A stretch of 64,000 nt of DNA from contig OZ038434.1 of NCBI GenBank assembly GCA_964036275.1, forward strand, positions 38,463,279 to 38,527,278, written 5' to 3'. Origin of the DNA: Litoditis marina. Lineage: Eukaryota; Nematoda; Chromadorea; Rhabditida; Rhabditidae. The notes under the pieces were generated by a model. It ran no database searches. It saw only the letters and a program-made list of their open reading frames with translations, and was not told where the DNA came from. A program made the translations under genes and the position numbers. Shown in pieces: positions 1 through 10,911 of this stretch. Positions within the stretch are counted from its first letter, which is position 1. Every line of letters begins with the position of its first letter.

Positions 1-1076
1 GTGATGCAAGTCACGAGCTAGACTCGGGTTAAGCAACGAGTGTTTGGGTGGAGGATATACTCTTAGTACCGCAAGGGAACAGTCGCCGACACTAGAATGC
101 CGGATCTGGGGTAATAGCCGCAGGTCCAGAGTTTACTTCAAGCTTCCCGCTGTGATGCAAGTCACGAGCTAGACGCGGGTTAAGCAACGAGTGTTTGGGT
201 GGAGGATATACTCTTAGTACCGCAAGGGAACAGTCGCCGACACTAGAATGCCGGATCTGGGGTAATAGCCGCAGGTCCAGAGTTTACTTCAAGCTTCCCG
301 CTGTGATGCAAGTCACGAGCTAGACTCGGGTTAAGCAACGAGTGTTTGGGTGGAGGATATACTCTCAGTACCGCAAGGGAACAGTCGCCGACACTAGAAT
401 GCCGGATCTGGGGTAATAGCCGCAGGTCCAGAGTTTACTTCAAGCTTCCCGCTGTGATGCAAGTCACGAGCTAGACGCGGGTTAAGCAACGAGTGTTTGG
501 GTGGAGGATATACTCTTAGTACCGCAAGGGAACAGTCGCCGACACTAGAATGCCGGATCTGGGGTAATAGCCGCAGGTCCAGAGTTTACTTCAAGCTTCC
601 CGCTGTGATGCAAGTCACGAGCTAGACGCGGGTTAAGCAACGAGTGTTTGGGTGGAGGATATACTCTTAGTACCGCAAGGGAACAGTCGCCGACACTAGA
701 ATGCCGGATCTGGGGTAATAGCCGCAGGTCCAGAGTTTACTTCAAGCTTCCCGCTGTGATGCAAGTCACGAGCTAGACTCGGGTTAAGCAACGAGTGTTT
801 GGGTGGAGGATATACTCTTAGTACCGCAAGGGAACAGTCGCCGACACTAGAACGCCGGATCTGGGGTATTAGCCGCAGGTCCAGAGTTTACTTCAAGCTT
901 CCCGCTGTGATGCAAGTCACGAGCTAGACGCGGGTTAAGCAACGAGTGTTTGGGTGTAGGATATACTCTTAGTACCGCAAGGGAACAGTCGCCGACACTA
1001 GAACGCCGGATCTGGGGTATTAGCCGCAGGTCCAGAGTGTACTTCAAGCTTCCCGCTGTGATGCAAGTCACAAGCT
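1..1076. repeat. Satellite A array 1, 151-bp unit
   Basis: About seven head-to-tail copies of a 151-bp unit, with GTGATGCAAGTCACGAGC recurring at 1, 152, 303 and so on. The unit is GC-richer than its surroundings and copies differ at a few positions, such as CTAGACTC/CTAGACGC and AATGCC/AACGCC. The array is cut by the window start and ends abruptly at an exon fragment near 1,076. Because 151 is not a multiple of three, reading frames rotate from unit to unit, so ORFs inside it are not genes. Confidence 0.97.
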
Positions 1077-1128
1077 ATGGAGAGTTGGAGAGTGTGCCGG
1101 CAGCATTCCGCGGTGCTCAGCAACAAAG
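1077..1128 (+). pseudogene. Exon fragment fused to satellite A (copy I)
   Basis: After the last satellite unit the sequence matches the 3' half of the exon at 15,240-15,359 and ends at the same donor (ACAAAG, then GTACG). The peptide ECAGSIPRCSATK is in phase 0, which fits the phase-0 start of the next exon at 1,780 (LKHKRLVKYEKEY). It could therefore be the linker just before the coiled coil of tbc-11. The 5' half is replaced by satellite, so this copy cannot be a normal internal exon. A counterpart lies at 25,112-25,163. Confidence 0.55.
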
Positions 1129-1779
1129 GTACGTTTCCGGCTGATTGAGGTGGATGGTGGAAACTTGATAAAGAAACTTTAATTCTGAACTCTATTGGCA
1201 TTCCTAGAACGTTTTCCATTTTGCTACTCATAGAGCGTGATAATTGTACCCTCATACAATTGTTTTTTTGTCATTTCTGCTAACTACGTATTCGGGAGAA
1301 AATTTTGCAGTCAATTCTTTCTATCTGGTGATCTGGTCGTAGGTGCTTGGAGAACAGTTCGGTTTGAGAGTGTTTTCACATTGAATTGGATCGGAAGTTA
1401 CCGATTTTATCAATCACTGCTCAAGTGGCTATAATGTATTAATCGAATTTATATGAATTGAGATTGGAAAGCTTAGAATTGTCTCTTCTCTAGACAATCA
1501 AGTTTTTTCGCATTGATTTCGGCTACGAATAGAATAAACTGAACAGAATGTGTGGGAATCTGGATCGATTTTCATGTTCATTGTCTACATTGTGGCGATG
1601 GTGTGCACATCTCATCGTTATTTGTTATATTTTAACAAAATTTGATAAAAATGCCCACACTCCAAAGCAAGTGCTAGTAGTTTTCAAGATCATACTACAA
1701 CAGTCTTGGTTTTTTCGTGAACTGATAACTTTTTTACGGTTGTACGTTTCTTTGCACCTAGTTTTCTATGTTTTTTCAG

Positions 1780-4700
1780 CTGAAACATAAGCGGTTGGTG
1801 AAATATGAGAAGGAGTATTTGGAAATGAAGGAACAGGAGCTGGAAAACGAGGATCCCCTTGTGAGGTTACAGGTATGTGAACGAGATGAATTGTCTGAGT
1901 TTATGTGTTCAAAGACATCTTATGCTGTCATAGTTTCTCACTTATTTTCTAGTTTGTCATATGAGTTACTAGTTTCTTAGTTCAGCGAAAATGGAGGAGT
2001 GAAGTAGTCTTCTTTTGCCTGAGACCGGAATCTACAACATTGGTAGAATTCCTGTAGAATTGTGTAGAATTCGGCTAGAGACTGAGCTCGCATTGAGGAT
2101 TGAGCAAAGTTTTCTTCGCAAGAATGTGTTACTGGGAAAAAGAGAAGTAGTCCATACGGTTTTTTTCAGAAGGAAAACGCGCGCCATTGCGAAACGATAC
2201 TCCGATTAGAGCGCGAAAACGACGACTTGGTCCACGACTCAGCAGTCGCATGTCCCAGGTACATGAACGGGACGTTCCATGTCCCGGTACTGTCCCGGGA
2301 CGGTACCAAGAATTACGGTAGAAATGGAGCAGATTTGCATAAATGATGACAAAAATTCTCCTCGATTCTGACTTTTATATGCACATATGCTCCATTTCTA
2401 CCGTAATTCTTGGTACCGTCCCGGGACAGTACCGGGACATGGGACTTCCCGTTCTTGTACCTGGGACATGCAGTCGCCTGAGGAGTTGGTGACGAGCAAG
2501 ATTGAGCTGCGACAGAAGTTGGACGCCACGGAGGTATATTTTGATTCATGCATCCTTAGTCACCTACAGTAATCTGACATACTTTCTATAGACTGTAAAA
2601 CATAGAGTTAAGTGAAAATAAACGCGACAGCATGTTAGCTTCTAGAGTTATATGATGAGGGATGGGAAAACCTAAATATTACCGCCTTTCTAAAACGTCA
2701 AGACAGCGATAAACTGGCTAGGAGTTTTGAGTTCATAATTCAAGTGTCTACTAACGATGTTCATAGACGCTTATGGGATTGTCGCCTTCTGCGTGTTTGT
2801 GTGTTTCAGTTGCGGTAAACAATTTCAAGTGAAATCGTATGTGAATAGAAATTGAGAGTCGCGATTTTGTTCATAAGCTACATGTTAACCATCCGGAGCA
2901 GTAATAATTTGGGTTACACCGTACACATTAGAAAGTAGGGTATACTGTATACTCTCGATTTAAATTTCTGTTTGTTTTCAATTGTATGTTTCAGGACAAC
3001 CTAGAAACAGCTACCAACTCAGTTGAGCGACTGACCCGACAGAACCATGACTTACTCGAGGAGAACAAGAATCTACACAGAAAATATGAACAGGTAACAC
3101 AACATGTAATTTTTCACGTAAAACGTGTAACACAGCAGAAATTCATAATACAACATTCATTTTCTCGTTGGGATCGCCTGCAAAATACTGTATGTAAGGT
3201 GAAAAGAGCTGCAAGTTGAGATGATAGTTACCACTTTTGTGACTTAACGAGTTCGTGACCCCACTAACCTCATGGAAGTAATGTTACAGGCTTTCGCTTT
3301 AACCATTTGAAACCAACACTATTTAGAGAAAGTAAATTCGAAGTAATAATTCTTGTAGATCAAAGAAATGTGTCGCCGCGAGGTGGAACGACTTGAGGAG
3401 AGCGACGAGATATCTGGGAAACTGCTCCACGAATACAAACAACTCTTCTCTAAGATGAGTCGACGGTACGTTGAAAACACAACGTTTCGATACTTTTTTG
3501 AAGTCAGATTTTTTGTCAGAATCGAAAATTGAAAAATTGGTTTTTGTGAACATACACAAAATCATCCCTAGTACAAAGTTACTACAAAGTTGATCACGAA
3601 GTAATAGGTCGACCTACCCGAAATTATGTGCGAACGTTGAAACATGACAAAATAGACGACGTCTTATGTTTCGTACTTTTATTTTACTTGTATAAATGCA
3701 TTCGTTTGCTTTTCAGGTGTGACACGGAGCGCGAACAGTTCCAGACGCAGAAAAGAGCCATCATTGTGAGTATTCATTTTTGTCGGTTTTGAGCATTCTT
3801 GCGGATGACAATATGTTGATTGAAATGCTATTCGTCCATGTTTTTCTCGGCTATTTTTCACAACAGAGCAGCGTGAGGCATGTTATACATATGTTAATAT
3901 AACATCGTTGATCGATTTTTGAAAGGTAGAATCCAAGTGAAAGGATGGATGGAACCCGTTGTTTACATTTTGGTACAAGTTTCGGCACGTTTTTCAATCT
4001 TTGCTTTCAGTCCCGCGTCTCCCAATGTGACGGATGTTGGCCCTCCGTACAGGAATAGGAGGCGAATAGAAGTCCGGCCCGCACACCTCTGGAAGGTCCC
4101 GACCTACTCTCACAGCTGCAGGAGAGGGAGGCTCATGTGGAGTGGGTGGTTGTTTCTATAACAAATGAAAAAGGGTGAATAAAGTGTAAACAAAAAAATT
4201 CGAAAATCACCTTTCTGTCAAGTTACCAAGACCGGGATGTTATAACTTATAGAAAATTGTAGAGGGTAGTATCACTGCTAGACCTACTCTCGCAGCTGAA
4301 GGAGAGGGAGGCTCATGTAAAGTGAGTGGCTAATTGAATTTTTTTTTCACAAAATTGCTTGCTTTTCGGTTTTTACGACAACAAATAGCCAGTGAAGAAA
4401 GTATAGTTTTCTTTCTTTGAGATTCAAAATGGAACAATGTTCGAGTTTTGTCTGCGTGTGAGTTTGTTTACCCTATAGTTTGCTGACGATGTAGATTATC
4501 TCACCAACGGTCAATTGCCGTTGTTACACTTCTATAATAAACAGTCGTATTATAGTTATTAATGTTATTATTATCAACAATTTTCCGTTCAGAGCCCTCG
4601 AGATCGACCTGGCGCAGACGAAGTTGGCTTTGGTGGAAGCCGAATGCCGCAATCAGGATCTCACCCATCAGATCATGACCCAACGCGAGAGTGAAGGAAA

Positions 4701-5353
4701 GAGGTGAGGAATATATTTTCTGGGTTTGGGAACTAATCACGTTAATCTATTTTTAATTGATATAACGTTTTATGAAACATGAAAACGTGAAAATTTAAAC
4801 TGGGCGAAGTTGAACCGACAAAAATAACCACTAGATCATGACCCAGAGCGAAAGCAACGGAAAGAGGTATGAGAAGTGACCGAAGCGTTGTTGTATTTTC
4901 ACAAGTTTCGACCGAAACGTGACGGACCAAACTACAAACATGGCAGGGTTCCTCCGTCGCATAACAAGAATTACCATTACCCACTTTCAACTCACAGTGG
5001 TAATTGCTACATTTCTAGTTGAATTTGATAAATGTTTGTTTTTCTCATATACGGTAAAGTAGATAGTACGTTTTGGTAACGTGCAGTTCACGCGCGGCAA
5101 GGTGAAGTGAGGCTGACAATTGTGAAACAAGAGTACTCAAACTGAATATCATGCGACGGTTCTACGTTTGGTAGACACACAAAACAAATGTTTCTTGTAT
5201 TTGGTTGTATTCGCTCACCTTCGGAAATCAAACACTGATTCACCAATTTCCAGGTGGTTCAAAAAGACCATGTCGTCACTGCGCGAAGTGGGCTCTTCTC
5301 TGAAGCAGCACGAACGATCGCACAGTACCCTGTCGGTGGTGGATAGGTACTGA
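1780..5353 (+). CDS. tbc-11: tbc-11 (RABGAP1-like) C-terminal coiled-coil exons, copy I
   Basis: 3' part of a RabGAP of the RABGAP1/TBC-11 family, whose TBC domain promotes GTP hydrolysis on Rab GTPases. Only the C-terminal coiled coil is present; no TBC or PTB domain is visible. Exons by splice sites: 1780-1872 (KYEKEYLEMKEQE), 2170-2533 (ENDDL, then ELVTSKIELR, split by a transposon), 2995-3093, 3359-3465 (EMCRREVERLEE), 3717-3765, 4011 onward (SRVSQCDGC), 4593-4703 (IDLAQTKLALVEAECRNQDL) and 5254-5353 (WFKKTMSSLREVGSS, ending VVDRY and TGA). The ELVTSKI, DLAQTKL.LVEAEC and W(F/S)KT blocks match the vertebrate RABGAP1 tail in order, and exon phases are compatible. The exon at 4011 meets an in-frame TAG at 4056 unless a donor at 4047 joins it to a duplicated mini-exon near 4287. 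The family call is strong; whether this copy is functional is unknown. Confidence 0.8.
2250..2469. mobile_element. hAT-like palindromic MITE in tbc-11 exon, copy I
   Basis: A 220-bp near-perfect inverted repeat begins ATGTCCCAGGTAC and ends with its complement. It is flanked on both sides by the 8-bp duplication GCAGTCGC (2242-2249 and 2470-2477). An 8-bp duplication with inverted ends fits a non-autonomous hAT-type element. It lies inside a coding exon, between ENDDLVH and ELVTSK, which are adjacent in RABGAP1. A slightly larger inverted pair, CTCAG/CTGAG, surrounds the duplications. The same insertion is at 26293-26512, so it predates the segmental duplication. Confidence 0.85.
4278..4330 (+). 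repeat. Local duplicate of a tbc-11 mini-exon
   Basis: The stretch around 4095-4150 (CTACTCTCACAGCTGCAGG, then a GTGGGT donor) is repeated at 4278-4330 with a better donor (GTAAA, then GTGAGT). The second copy reads LKEREAHVK and its donor phase fits the exon at 4593. It may replace the first, which is reached only through an in-frame stop. In copy II the second version is shortened (around 28320-28350). In copy III satellite A joins directly to it at 46,424. Confidence 0.6.
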
Positions 5354-6794
5354 GTAGATTGGCCAGAGACTATGTACTGCTAATCAAATGTGAAGTTAGG
5401 TGAAACGTGAGATAACGTGAGATTTGTGAGTTTGCGTTGTGTTCCTACATTTTTTACGTGAATTTTTCATTCACTTCAAGTATAGTATCGTGCTGAGAAC
5501 TGATCGTTTTTGTACATGTTTTGAACTACTTTGATAATAATTATTATCAAATTATTCAAAGTTGTCTTTCTAGCCCCGGTAAGAAGTAAATGAACAGCAC
5601 GTGTCAGTCACGTGACAAAGTTCACGCTCATTCTTTGATATGCCGAGAGCATGAACTTTGAACAAGTTGATTGACTGACTTTTGATTGAAAAATCTGTGT
5701 TTTAGAAAACCGGCTTTCCTGTTTTAGTTCAAACATCCCAACTACGAGGTGTTTTTTGCTCTATTCAACGTTTACATTAGTATTTAACTTTGTTAGTCAT
5801 CATCATGAGTCTTGAAATTGTATTTGCATAACCACAGACGGGTCCCATGTCGGCTGACTGTTGTACATTATTCATGTTTTATCTTTGCAAATGAAGTTTT
5901 GTATGAGTTTCGTCCTGTTTTTCTCAAATTTAACTGTGTAATTTAAAAAGTTCAAGAAGTTAAAATGTAATTATTTTATTAAAAATCATAGATTGTCTCG
6001 GAGTTTTGAATCTTCAGAACTGGTGGAACCTGAAAATAATGGAAACTTGTTTTGGTTAATTAATATTTCTAATCAGAATGTAGAATGACAGAGAGTTGCT
6101 AATCGATTTCAATACGAACTTCACGTTTAATAATAGTCGAGTTCCTATTTAAAATTTGAGGTACAAACTGAGTTTTTCATTTTGAGTAGAAACCACGTTG
6201 TTTTGTTACAAACTCTCACATAGACAAAACGGGTTGGCACGTTGCCAGTATGATTGGTACTCCAAACACAGGCGACTGCTCGCCAATTAGCAAGCCGCTT
6301 TTGTAGCGGCCTCGACGAGAGGGTGCAGGTCAGGGAGACGCAGACTGTCTCAGCATGTCTGCGTCATCATTGACCTGCGTGCTCTTTCGCATTTGTAGCT
6401 TGCTAATCGCAGAAAATTGGCGCCAATGTTTCTGAGAACGCTACTCGGAACGCGCTCTGTTAATTACAAATTCGCGTTTGGTCGAAACTGTATTGCAACG
6501 AATCCGGAGATATAGTGTGCCCTGAACAGACGTCAGACGACGAGGGGGAAAACCAATTTATATGACAGCCACGCTGTATAAACAGTAATTTACTGTTTTG
6601 CAACGACGCTTGTTCGGAGTCAGCGCCAATTTTCTGCAATTGGCCAGCTACAAAAGAGCATGCAGGTCAATGAGGTCGCATACAGGCTGAGACAGTCTGG
6701 GTCTCTCTGACATGTACTCTATCTCGTGAAACTGGCTTGCTAATTGGCAAGAATTTGACGAAAACCATAGTTTACTTCATTTTCGTAGTGTCAG
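5354..6794. other. Intervening DNA between tbc-11 last exon and membrane-tail exon, copy I
   Basis: Mostly AT-rich and without a convincing gene. Around 5990-6170 is a degenerate version of a stretch that stays open for about 60 codons in copies II (29,835-30,015) and III (47,950-48,143), with NFESSELV and NVTRQKVAE in common. It has no convincing start and is broken here. An inverted-repeat element lies at about 6270-6760. Confidence 0.5.
6270..6760. mobile_element. Inverted-repeat (MITE-like) element, copy I
   Basis: The left part contains CGCCAATTAGCAAGCC and then a stretch with GCAGACTGTCTCAGC. The right part contains GCTGAGACAGTCTGGG and GGCTTGCTAATTGG, complementary in reverse order. 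Sequences such as GCAGGTCA and AATTTTCTGCAATTGG recur in both halves. The ends are diverged and no target duplication is clear. Copies II and III keep only the right part, with a foreign patch inside. Confidence 0.55.
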
Positions 6795-6882
6795 GTCGTT
6801 GCTCTTTGTGATGGGAGTGGTGGCGTTGGGAGTAGTCACCACTTCCTTTCTCGCAGCAGGTGGGTCTGCAAAGCAAGAATGA
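6795..6882 (+). CDS. Putative alternative 3' exon of tbc-11: C-terminal membrane tail, copy I
   Basis: The acceptor TGTCAG is followed by an open frame encoding SLLFVMGVVALGVVTTSFLA, then a short polar end (GGSAKQE) and a stop: a typical tail anchor. The penultimate tbc-11 exon has a donor directly before its stop (GATAG, then GTACTGA, at 5347). Its phase matches this exon exactly, so skipping the VVDRY stop would give a membrane-anchored form. The exon is kept open in all three copies, with conservative changes and an identical GGSAKQE end. Splicing to tbc-11 is inferred; it could belong to another gene. Confidence 0.5.
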
Positions 6883-7401
6883 GAATCAAAAACGGCCTGT
6901 TTTTTGTGCAAACAGCCTGTCGCGTTTTTAAAAGATGCGCACATACAATGCAGAAATAGAAAATTTCAGTTTTTTCTCCGGAAGGTGATAACCAACAGGG
7001 TAGCGCAGTTTTCAGATTCTTATTTATGATCTACTGTGGATGTATTTTTTTTGTATTTCTGTTATTTTTCTAGTTTGCCACGCTAGAACTACGGTCTGAA
7101 CACAGGAAGATCTTATACAAAAGTGTGATCAGTAACAGATAGATTTTCTTCACGTTCTTTTCAATTTGTCCAGTATCCTTGCAACAAGAGTTTTTTATAT
7201 GAAGCTCAATGGAGGGAAAGTTCTAAGAAAAGTTTACACATTTTCATCACATTTTCTACACACATTTTTCACACATACACATTTTCTTTCTCACCACTGT
7301 TCTCAACCAGGTCAGCATCCTTGGAACAAGAGTTTGCTATGTTGTAAAGTTTAATAATAATATTCGTCGAAAAGTTTGATAAAACACCTTGACTTCCTCA
7401 C
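6883..7401. other. Non-coding stretch with fragments of gene Z, copy I
   Basis: No gene recognised. Sequences near 7170-7200 and 7300-7350 (GTCAGCATCCTTGGAACAAG and relatives) resemble the 3' edge of the membrane exon at 7402-7556, suggesting small local duplications. Confidence 0.4.
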
Positions 7402-7556
7402 CATTTTTCTCAACTTGTTCGGCATCTCTCGAGAAAGAGTCGGACTCTTTCGTGGTCAGGTTGTAGAAGGTGATGGACGCTTGAACCAGAACAGATAATA
7501 TAGCTGTGGCAAAGACTATATTGAAGACGACTATCGGCCACGCGGAGAGAGACTCG
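7402..7556 (-). CDS. Gene Z membrane exon, copy I (unknown protein)
   Basis: Minus-strand exon of 155 nt between a TTTCCAG acceptor and a GTGAGG donor. It encodes ESLSAWPIVVFN, a hydrophobic segment of about 20 residues (IVFATAILSVLVQA), an N-glycosylation-like NLT, then a charged stretch (ESDSFSRDAEQVEKN). It looks like part of a membrane protein. The same exon is at 48981-49135 with few changes; copy II lacks it. The upstream exon is probably 8504-8594, through the GTC TG donor phase. I do not recognise the family. Confidence 0.5.
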
Positions 7557-8503
7557 CTGGAAACGAAAATGTTTGTAAAGTGTAAAAGTTTAAGAAGTAC
7601 TGAAAAGTTTGTGAAGTGGGAAAAGAAAGCCCAGAATATGGTTCGAACTGTATGTTGTTTGAATGTACGACTATCGGTAAGGCACAGAAAACTTACGGGA
7701 ATTGGAGAAACAAGCATATTCAGTCACTTTGTTTATTACCACTCGAGCTGAGCAGATCATAGATCAAAATAAGAGATAATTCAAAAATTTATCTCTGTCC
7801 GTATTTCTCTTTCGCTACCGCTTTGACCACACCGCTTTTTGAGTTCGTAAGTATCACCAAGTATAGTGGTAGACCATTACAAATGAGCGGAGAACACAGC
7901 GCGTGAACTTTGAACAGAAAATTCATTTCACAGGAATCGAACCCGTAGCTAGTAGGATTGTAGTACCGCCACACTGTCACTGCGCTATGTGGGCCAACCC
8001 TTGCAATGCTCGGGAAGAATACACATATGTGAACAACTCCAGATATTGAAAATTATGACGGTAGGTTTAAAACGTTTCAAGATAGTAAATAAAAAGATAG
8101 AAGAGTAGTTAAAACATTTGTCTGGAAATTTTCAACTTTTTGAAAATGTTTTTTGAAAAAAAAAGGCTCCCATTTACATATTTATTTGTTCTTATATCTT
8201 TGCTATTATTTGAAAATAATAGTTTTGAATGATAGAGCTCATTTAAAAAGAATAAACCAACACTACATTGAAAATAGAACGGGAAAGCACAATGCATTGG
8301 CAGAATTTCCAAAAATGGTATTGATTGATGTCATCTGCGCGCCCCTGCTAACACCCGGTCAACTCGTAACACCGTCTTTTCACCCGATTATCCGTGGTCC
8401 ACGACTATAGCACACTGTAGGTGTCCCAATAGAAAGCGAAAAGACTATGAAACACCAGTTATAGTCTGCCCGTGTCGTTTGACCCAAAATATCAAAAACT
8501 TAC
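7557..8503. other. Intergenic or intronic DNA, copy I
   Basis: AT-rich with no firm gene. A short minus-strand open end at 7789-7842 (SGVVKAVAKEKYGQR, stop) is matched at 49377-49430 in copy III and may be an alternative terminal exon of gene Z, but the acceptors are not conserved. Positions 8040-8500 show nothing I can support. Confidence 0.35.
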
Positions 8504-8594
8504 ACCAGACAAATGCTTTCAGCCGCCATTCGAAGTAAGTGAAGAAAAATGATTCTGAGCGTACACAGTCACGCTTCTTCTCGTATTCTAACAT
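8504..8594 (-). CDS. Gene Z upstream exon, copy I
   Basis: Minus-strand open frame with RDCVRSESFFFTYFEWRLKA, ending at a GTGTAAGT donor region. The first ATG of the frame is at 8594 (MLEYEKK), but an acceptor-like TTAG overlaps it, so it may be internal. Copy III keeps the frame (about 49502-49590), with ATG changed to TTG, which favours an internal exon over a true start. Function unknown. Confidence 0.4.
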
Positions 8595-8977
8595 GCGATA
8601 TCAAACTACTTCCCACGTTCACACGTTCTATCTTTTGAACAACGGCGAAAAAACGGTAATTTTGATGTGTTTGAGTCGATGAGTCGTTTGAGAAAAGTAA
8701 AAAATGATGAAAATTTTCCACAAAACAATCATACAAAATAAGAAACATTCAATAGCTCAAAAATCAATGTACAACCCACAATTTTGGAACGAGCACTGGA
8801 AAATGAACGAATCCCTTTGGAACCGACCCATCTGTTCTATCAAACACGTACGAAATGAAAAATAGTATGAAACAGTCTGAATTGAACGAAATTGAAGAAA
8901 AATACATCACATATTTGGAAAAGTTGGCATTCAAGAGGGAACATTTGAACCAGAACACGTTCAGTTCTGACAAGTGA

Positions 8978-9802
8978 TCAACGTGTTGTAGCATACATCG
9001 CAAACTTTGCGACGTTCTTCAGCACAACCTCTTCTTTCAACGGTTTACCATGATGAAGAACACTAGAGACGGAGGGTTCGATAACACTCAAATTCTGGAG
9101 AACAGTTCTCACGTTGGCTTCGATACTGAAGACTGCCTGGAAATGATTTAGATATAAAAGTATAATATTAAAGTAGGACGATTATGTGGACCGATCCCGT
9201 GTGAACGGTCCTTTAAACCGCAATTGAAAAATGTATTGCAGTTCAAAGGACTGAAGCGTTCGGATTGGACCACATAATCGTCCTTCTCAAATAATCTTCT
9301 CGGCAAGAATTTGGACATGACATGACATGACACGAGCAACGACATGAGATTTTAGAGGACCAAGAAACAATCCGGTTGCTTTCAGAGAAACTATTGGTTG
9401 CTTCCAATCCAAGTCTCAATTGCAACCAGACAGGATGTTTTTTCGGTTGTCTAGGAAAATTACCCCTTCCCTATTTATTTTTAACACCACGACTTTACAA
9501 ATAACTAAACAAATAGTCCTTTCACGATTTATATCTATCTCAATTTCACACACTTTCTATTATTGAGAACGGAGTGAATAAGAATACGAATGAAGTGTCA
9601 AGGGAGCCGTTTGTTATGTTCACATCAATTGTGAGAAAATTGATATACAATGTTCTGTACAACATGAAACAAAACGAACCTGATATATGTACTTATTTTT
9701 CGTCTCAACGCGTACCAGAATGTAGTTCGAATCAACGTTTCCACCTCTTTTCTTCAGTTCAATGAGCTGGCTGATTGTCGTTTTGGTAAGGTCTGTTTGG
9801 TC
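8978..9802 (-). CDS. Gene Y 3' exons, copy I (unknown protein)
   Basis: Two minus-strand exons with matching phase 0. Exon 9680-9802 (41 codons) contains DLTKTTISQLIELKKRGG and YILVRVETKN. The terminal exon 8978-9136 (52 codons plus TGA) contains AVFSIEANVRTVLQNLSV, a GKPL motif and KFAMYATTR. An earlier exon seen in copies II and III (the IENGKEVTC exon) is missing here, where an inverted repeat occupies the position. The exons are clean in all three copies with mostly conservative changes, so a protein is likely. No family was recognised and no membrane segment is seen in these exons. Confidence 0.55.
9175..9284. mobile_element. Short inverted-repeat element (MITE), copy I
   Basis: AGGACGATTATGTGGACC at the left is mirrored by GGACCACATAATCGTCCT at the right, with internal complementary parts. 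It lies in the intron between the two gene Y exons. Copy II has it at 31147-31255, and a diverged relative is at about 14610-14735 and 35695-35815. Confidence 0.75.
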
Positions 9803-9809
9803 CTAGAAT

Positions 9810-10731
9810 TTAGTTATTGACCTTACCGCAGTAGTTTCTATTCGATTTGTCAGCTGTTGTGGAACTAAATGAGTTTTTTCATGTTTAATGAACATGACCA
9901 TTCGGTCAACGAAAAACGGAAAACCTTTCTACTAATAGAATCCTACTGTAAAAGGGGAAAGATAGGAAAGTTGATATGATAGAGCTGCCTAAAATAAACC
10001 GATAAATACACATTTTATTTCAAACTAAGAGCCTGGTTTTGGGCGCGCGCAACGTTATGTTTAGATACCCCGGGGTACCTAGACTAGCTTTAAATTCGGC
10101 CCTCCTTCAAGAATTCGTTATTTCGGAGAAAGCCTACGGTCTATGTTCTGTTTGTAGTGTGATCTCGCTTCTCGAACTCAAGGGATCAAGTGGGGCGATA
10201 TCAAACTACAACGGAAATGAACCCTCGTTTATTCCAAACAAATCTCATTTTTTAGTCTCCCAATGTGAGAGACGGTGAGAGTAACACGTTGTGTTGTGAA
10301 ATTCACACTCTGGTTTGAAAGAGATACAGAATGCTACACTCACAACAGGACCCCTGGCCATTTAAGACAAGTGTACAAGCGACATTTGTTCTGTCTAGGA
10401 ATATATGTAGGTTTGACAAAGATAAGACTTTGTTATGGAACAAAAACAGAAAAAGAAAACATGGCCTAGATGGTATAGTTCACACCATTCCTACTGACAC
10501 TCCTACAGTAACCTTACGAAATTTCCGGAGGGTGTTGTGAAGCTGAAAATTTAGTTCATCAAAAATCCACTTGTATATTTACTGTCCCTGAGTACGAGAA
10601 TGAGGTGCGAAAATCCTAAACTTTTCCGATCACAAGTGAGTGAGGAAAACGGCTTTGAAGTTTCGAAATACTACTGTTGGAGTCTCAGTAGGAATGAAAA
10701 AGACTATAAGTCTCTAGTAGTTCCCTACAAT
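9810..10731. other. Non-coding stretch upstream of gene Y, copy I
   Basis: AT-rich DNA with homologues in copy II (about 31,800-32,500) and copy III (about 50,750-51,180). Short ORFs are not conserved in frame and no splice structure is convincing. Confidence 0.4.
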
Positions 10732-10803
10732 GTTTAGCGTCTAACAGAAAGACCCGTAAATAGATCATTAAGTCGATATTTACCTGATATACATTGGCCC
10801 TAA

Positions 10804-10911
10804 CTAAGCGATACAGCGACGAGTCTCAGTCAAACTTGAAGCCGAGCACGTGGACATTACGTGGACAGTTTCGCCTACGGGGTACTTCTCAAAGACACCG
10901 TCCAATGGAAT
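10804..10911 (-). CDS. Exon-like frame in left arm (mirror of 11972-12079)
   Basis: Follows a TTTTCCAG acceptor on the minus strand and encodes 35 residues beginning IPLDGVFEKYPVGETVHVMS and ending ETRRCIA with a stop. It differs from its mirror at one residue (IPLDG against IPLDV). It looks like a terminal exon of an unrecognised gene duplicated in inverted orientation; function unknown. Confidence 0.35.
   Translation of the reverse strand: MPLDGVFEKYPVGETVHVMSTCSASSLTETRRCIA

Noticed and set aside
7789..7980. 63-codon minus-strand ORF in copy I as a separate gene
   Set aside because: Only its last 15 codons are conserved in copy III, and the acceptors differ; mentioned as a possible alternative end but not called.
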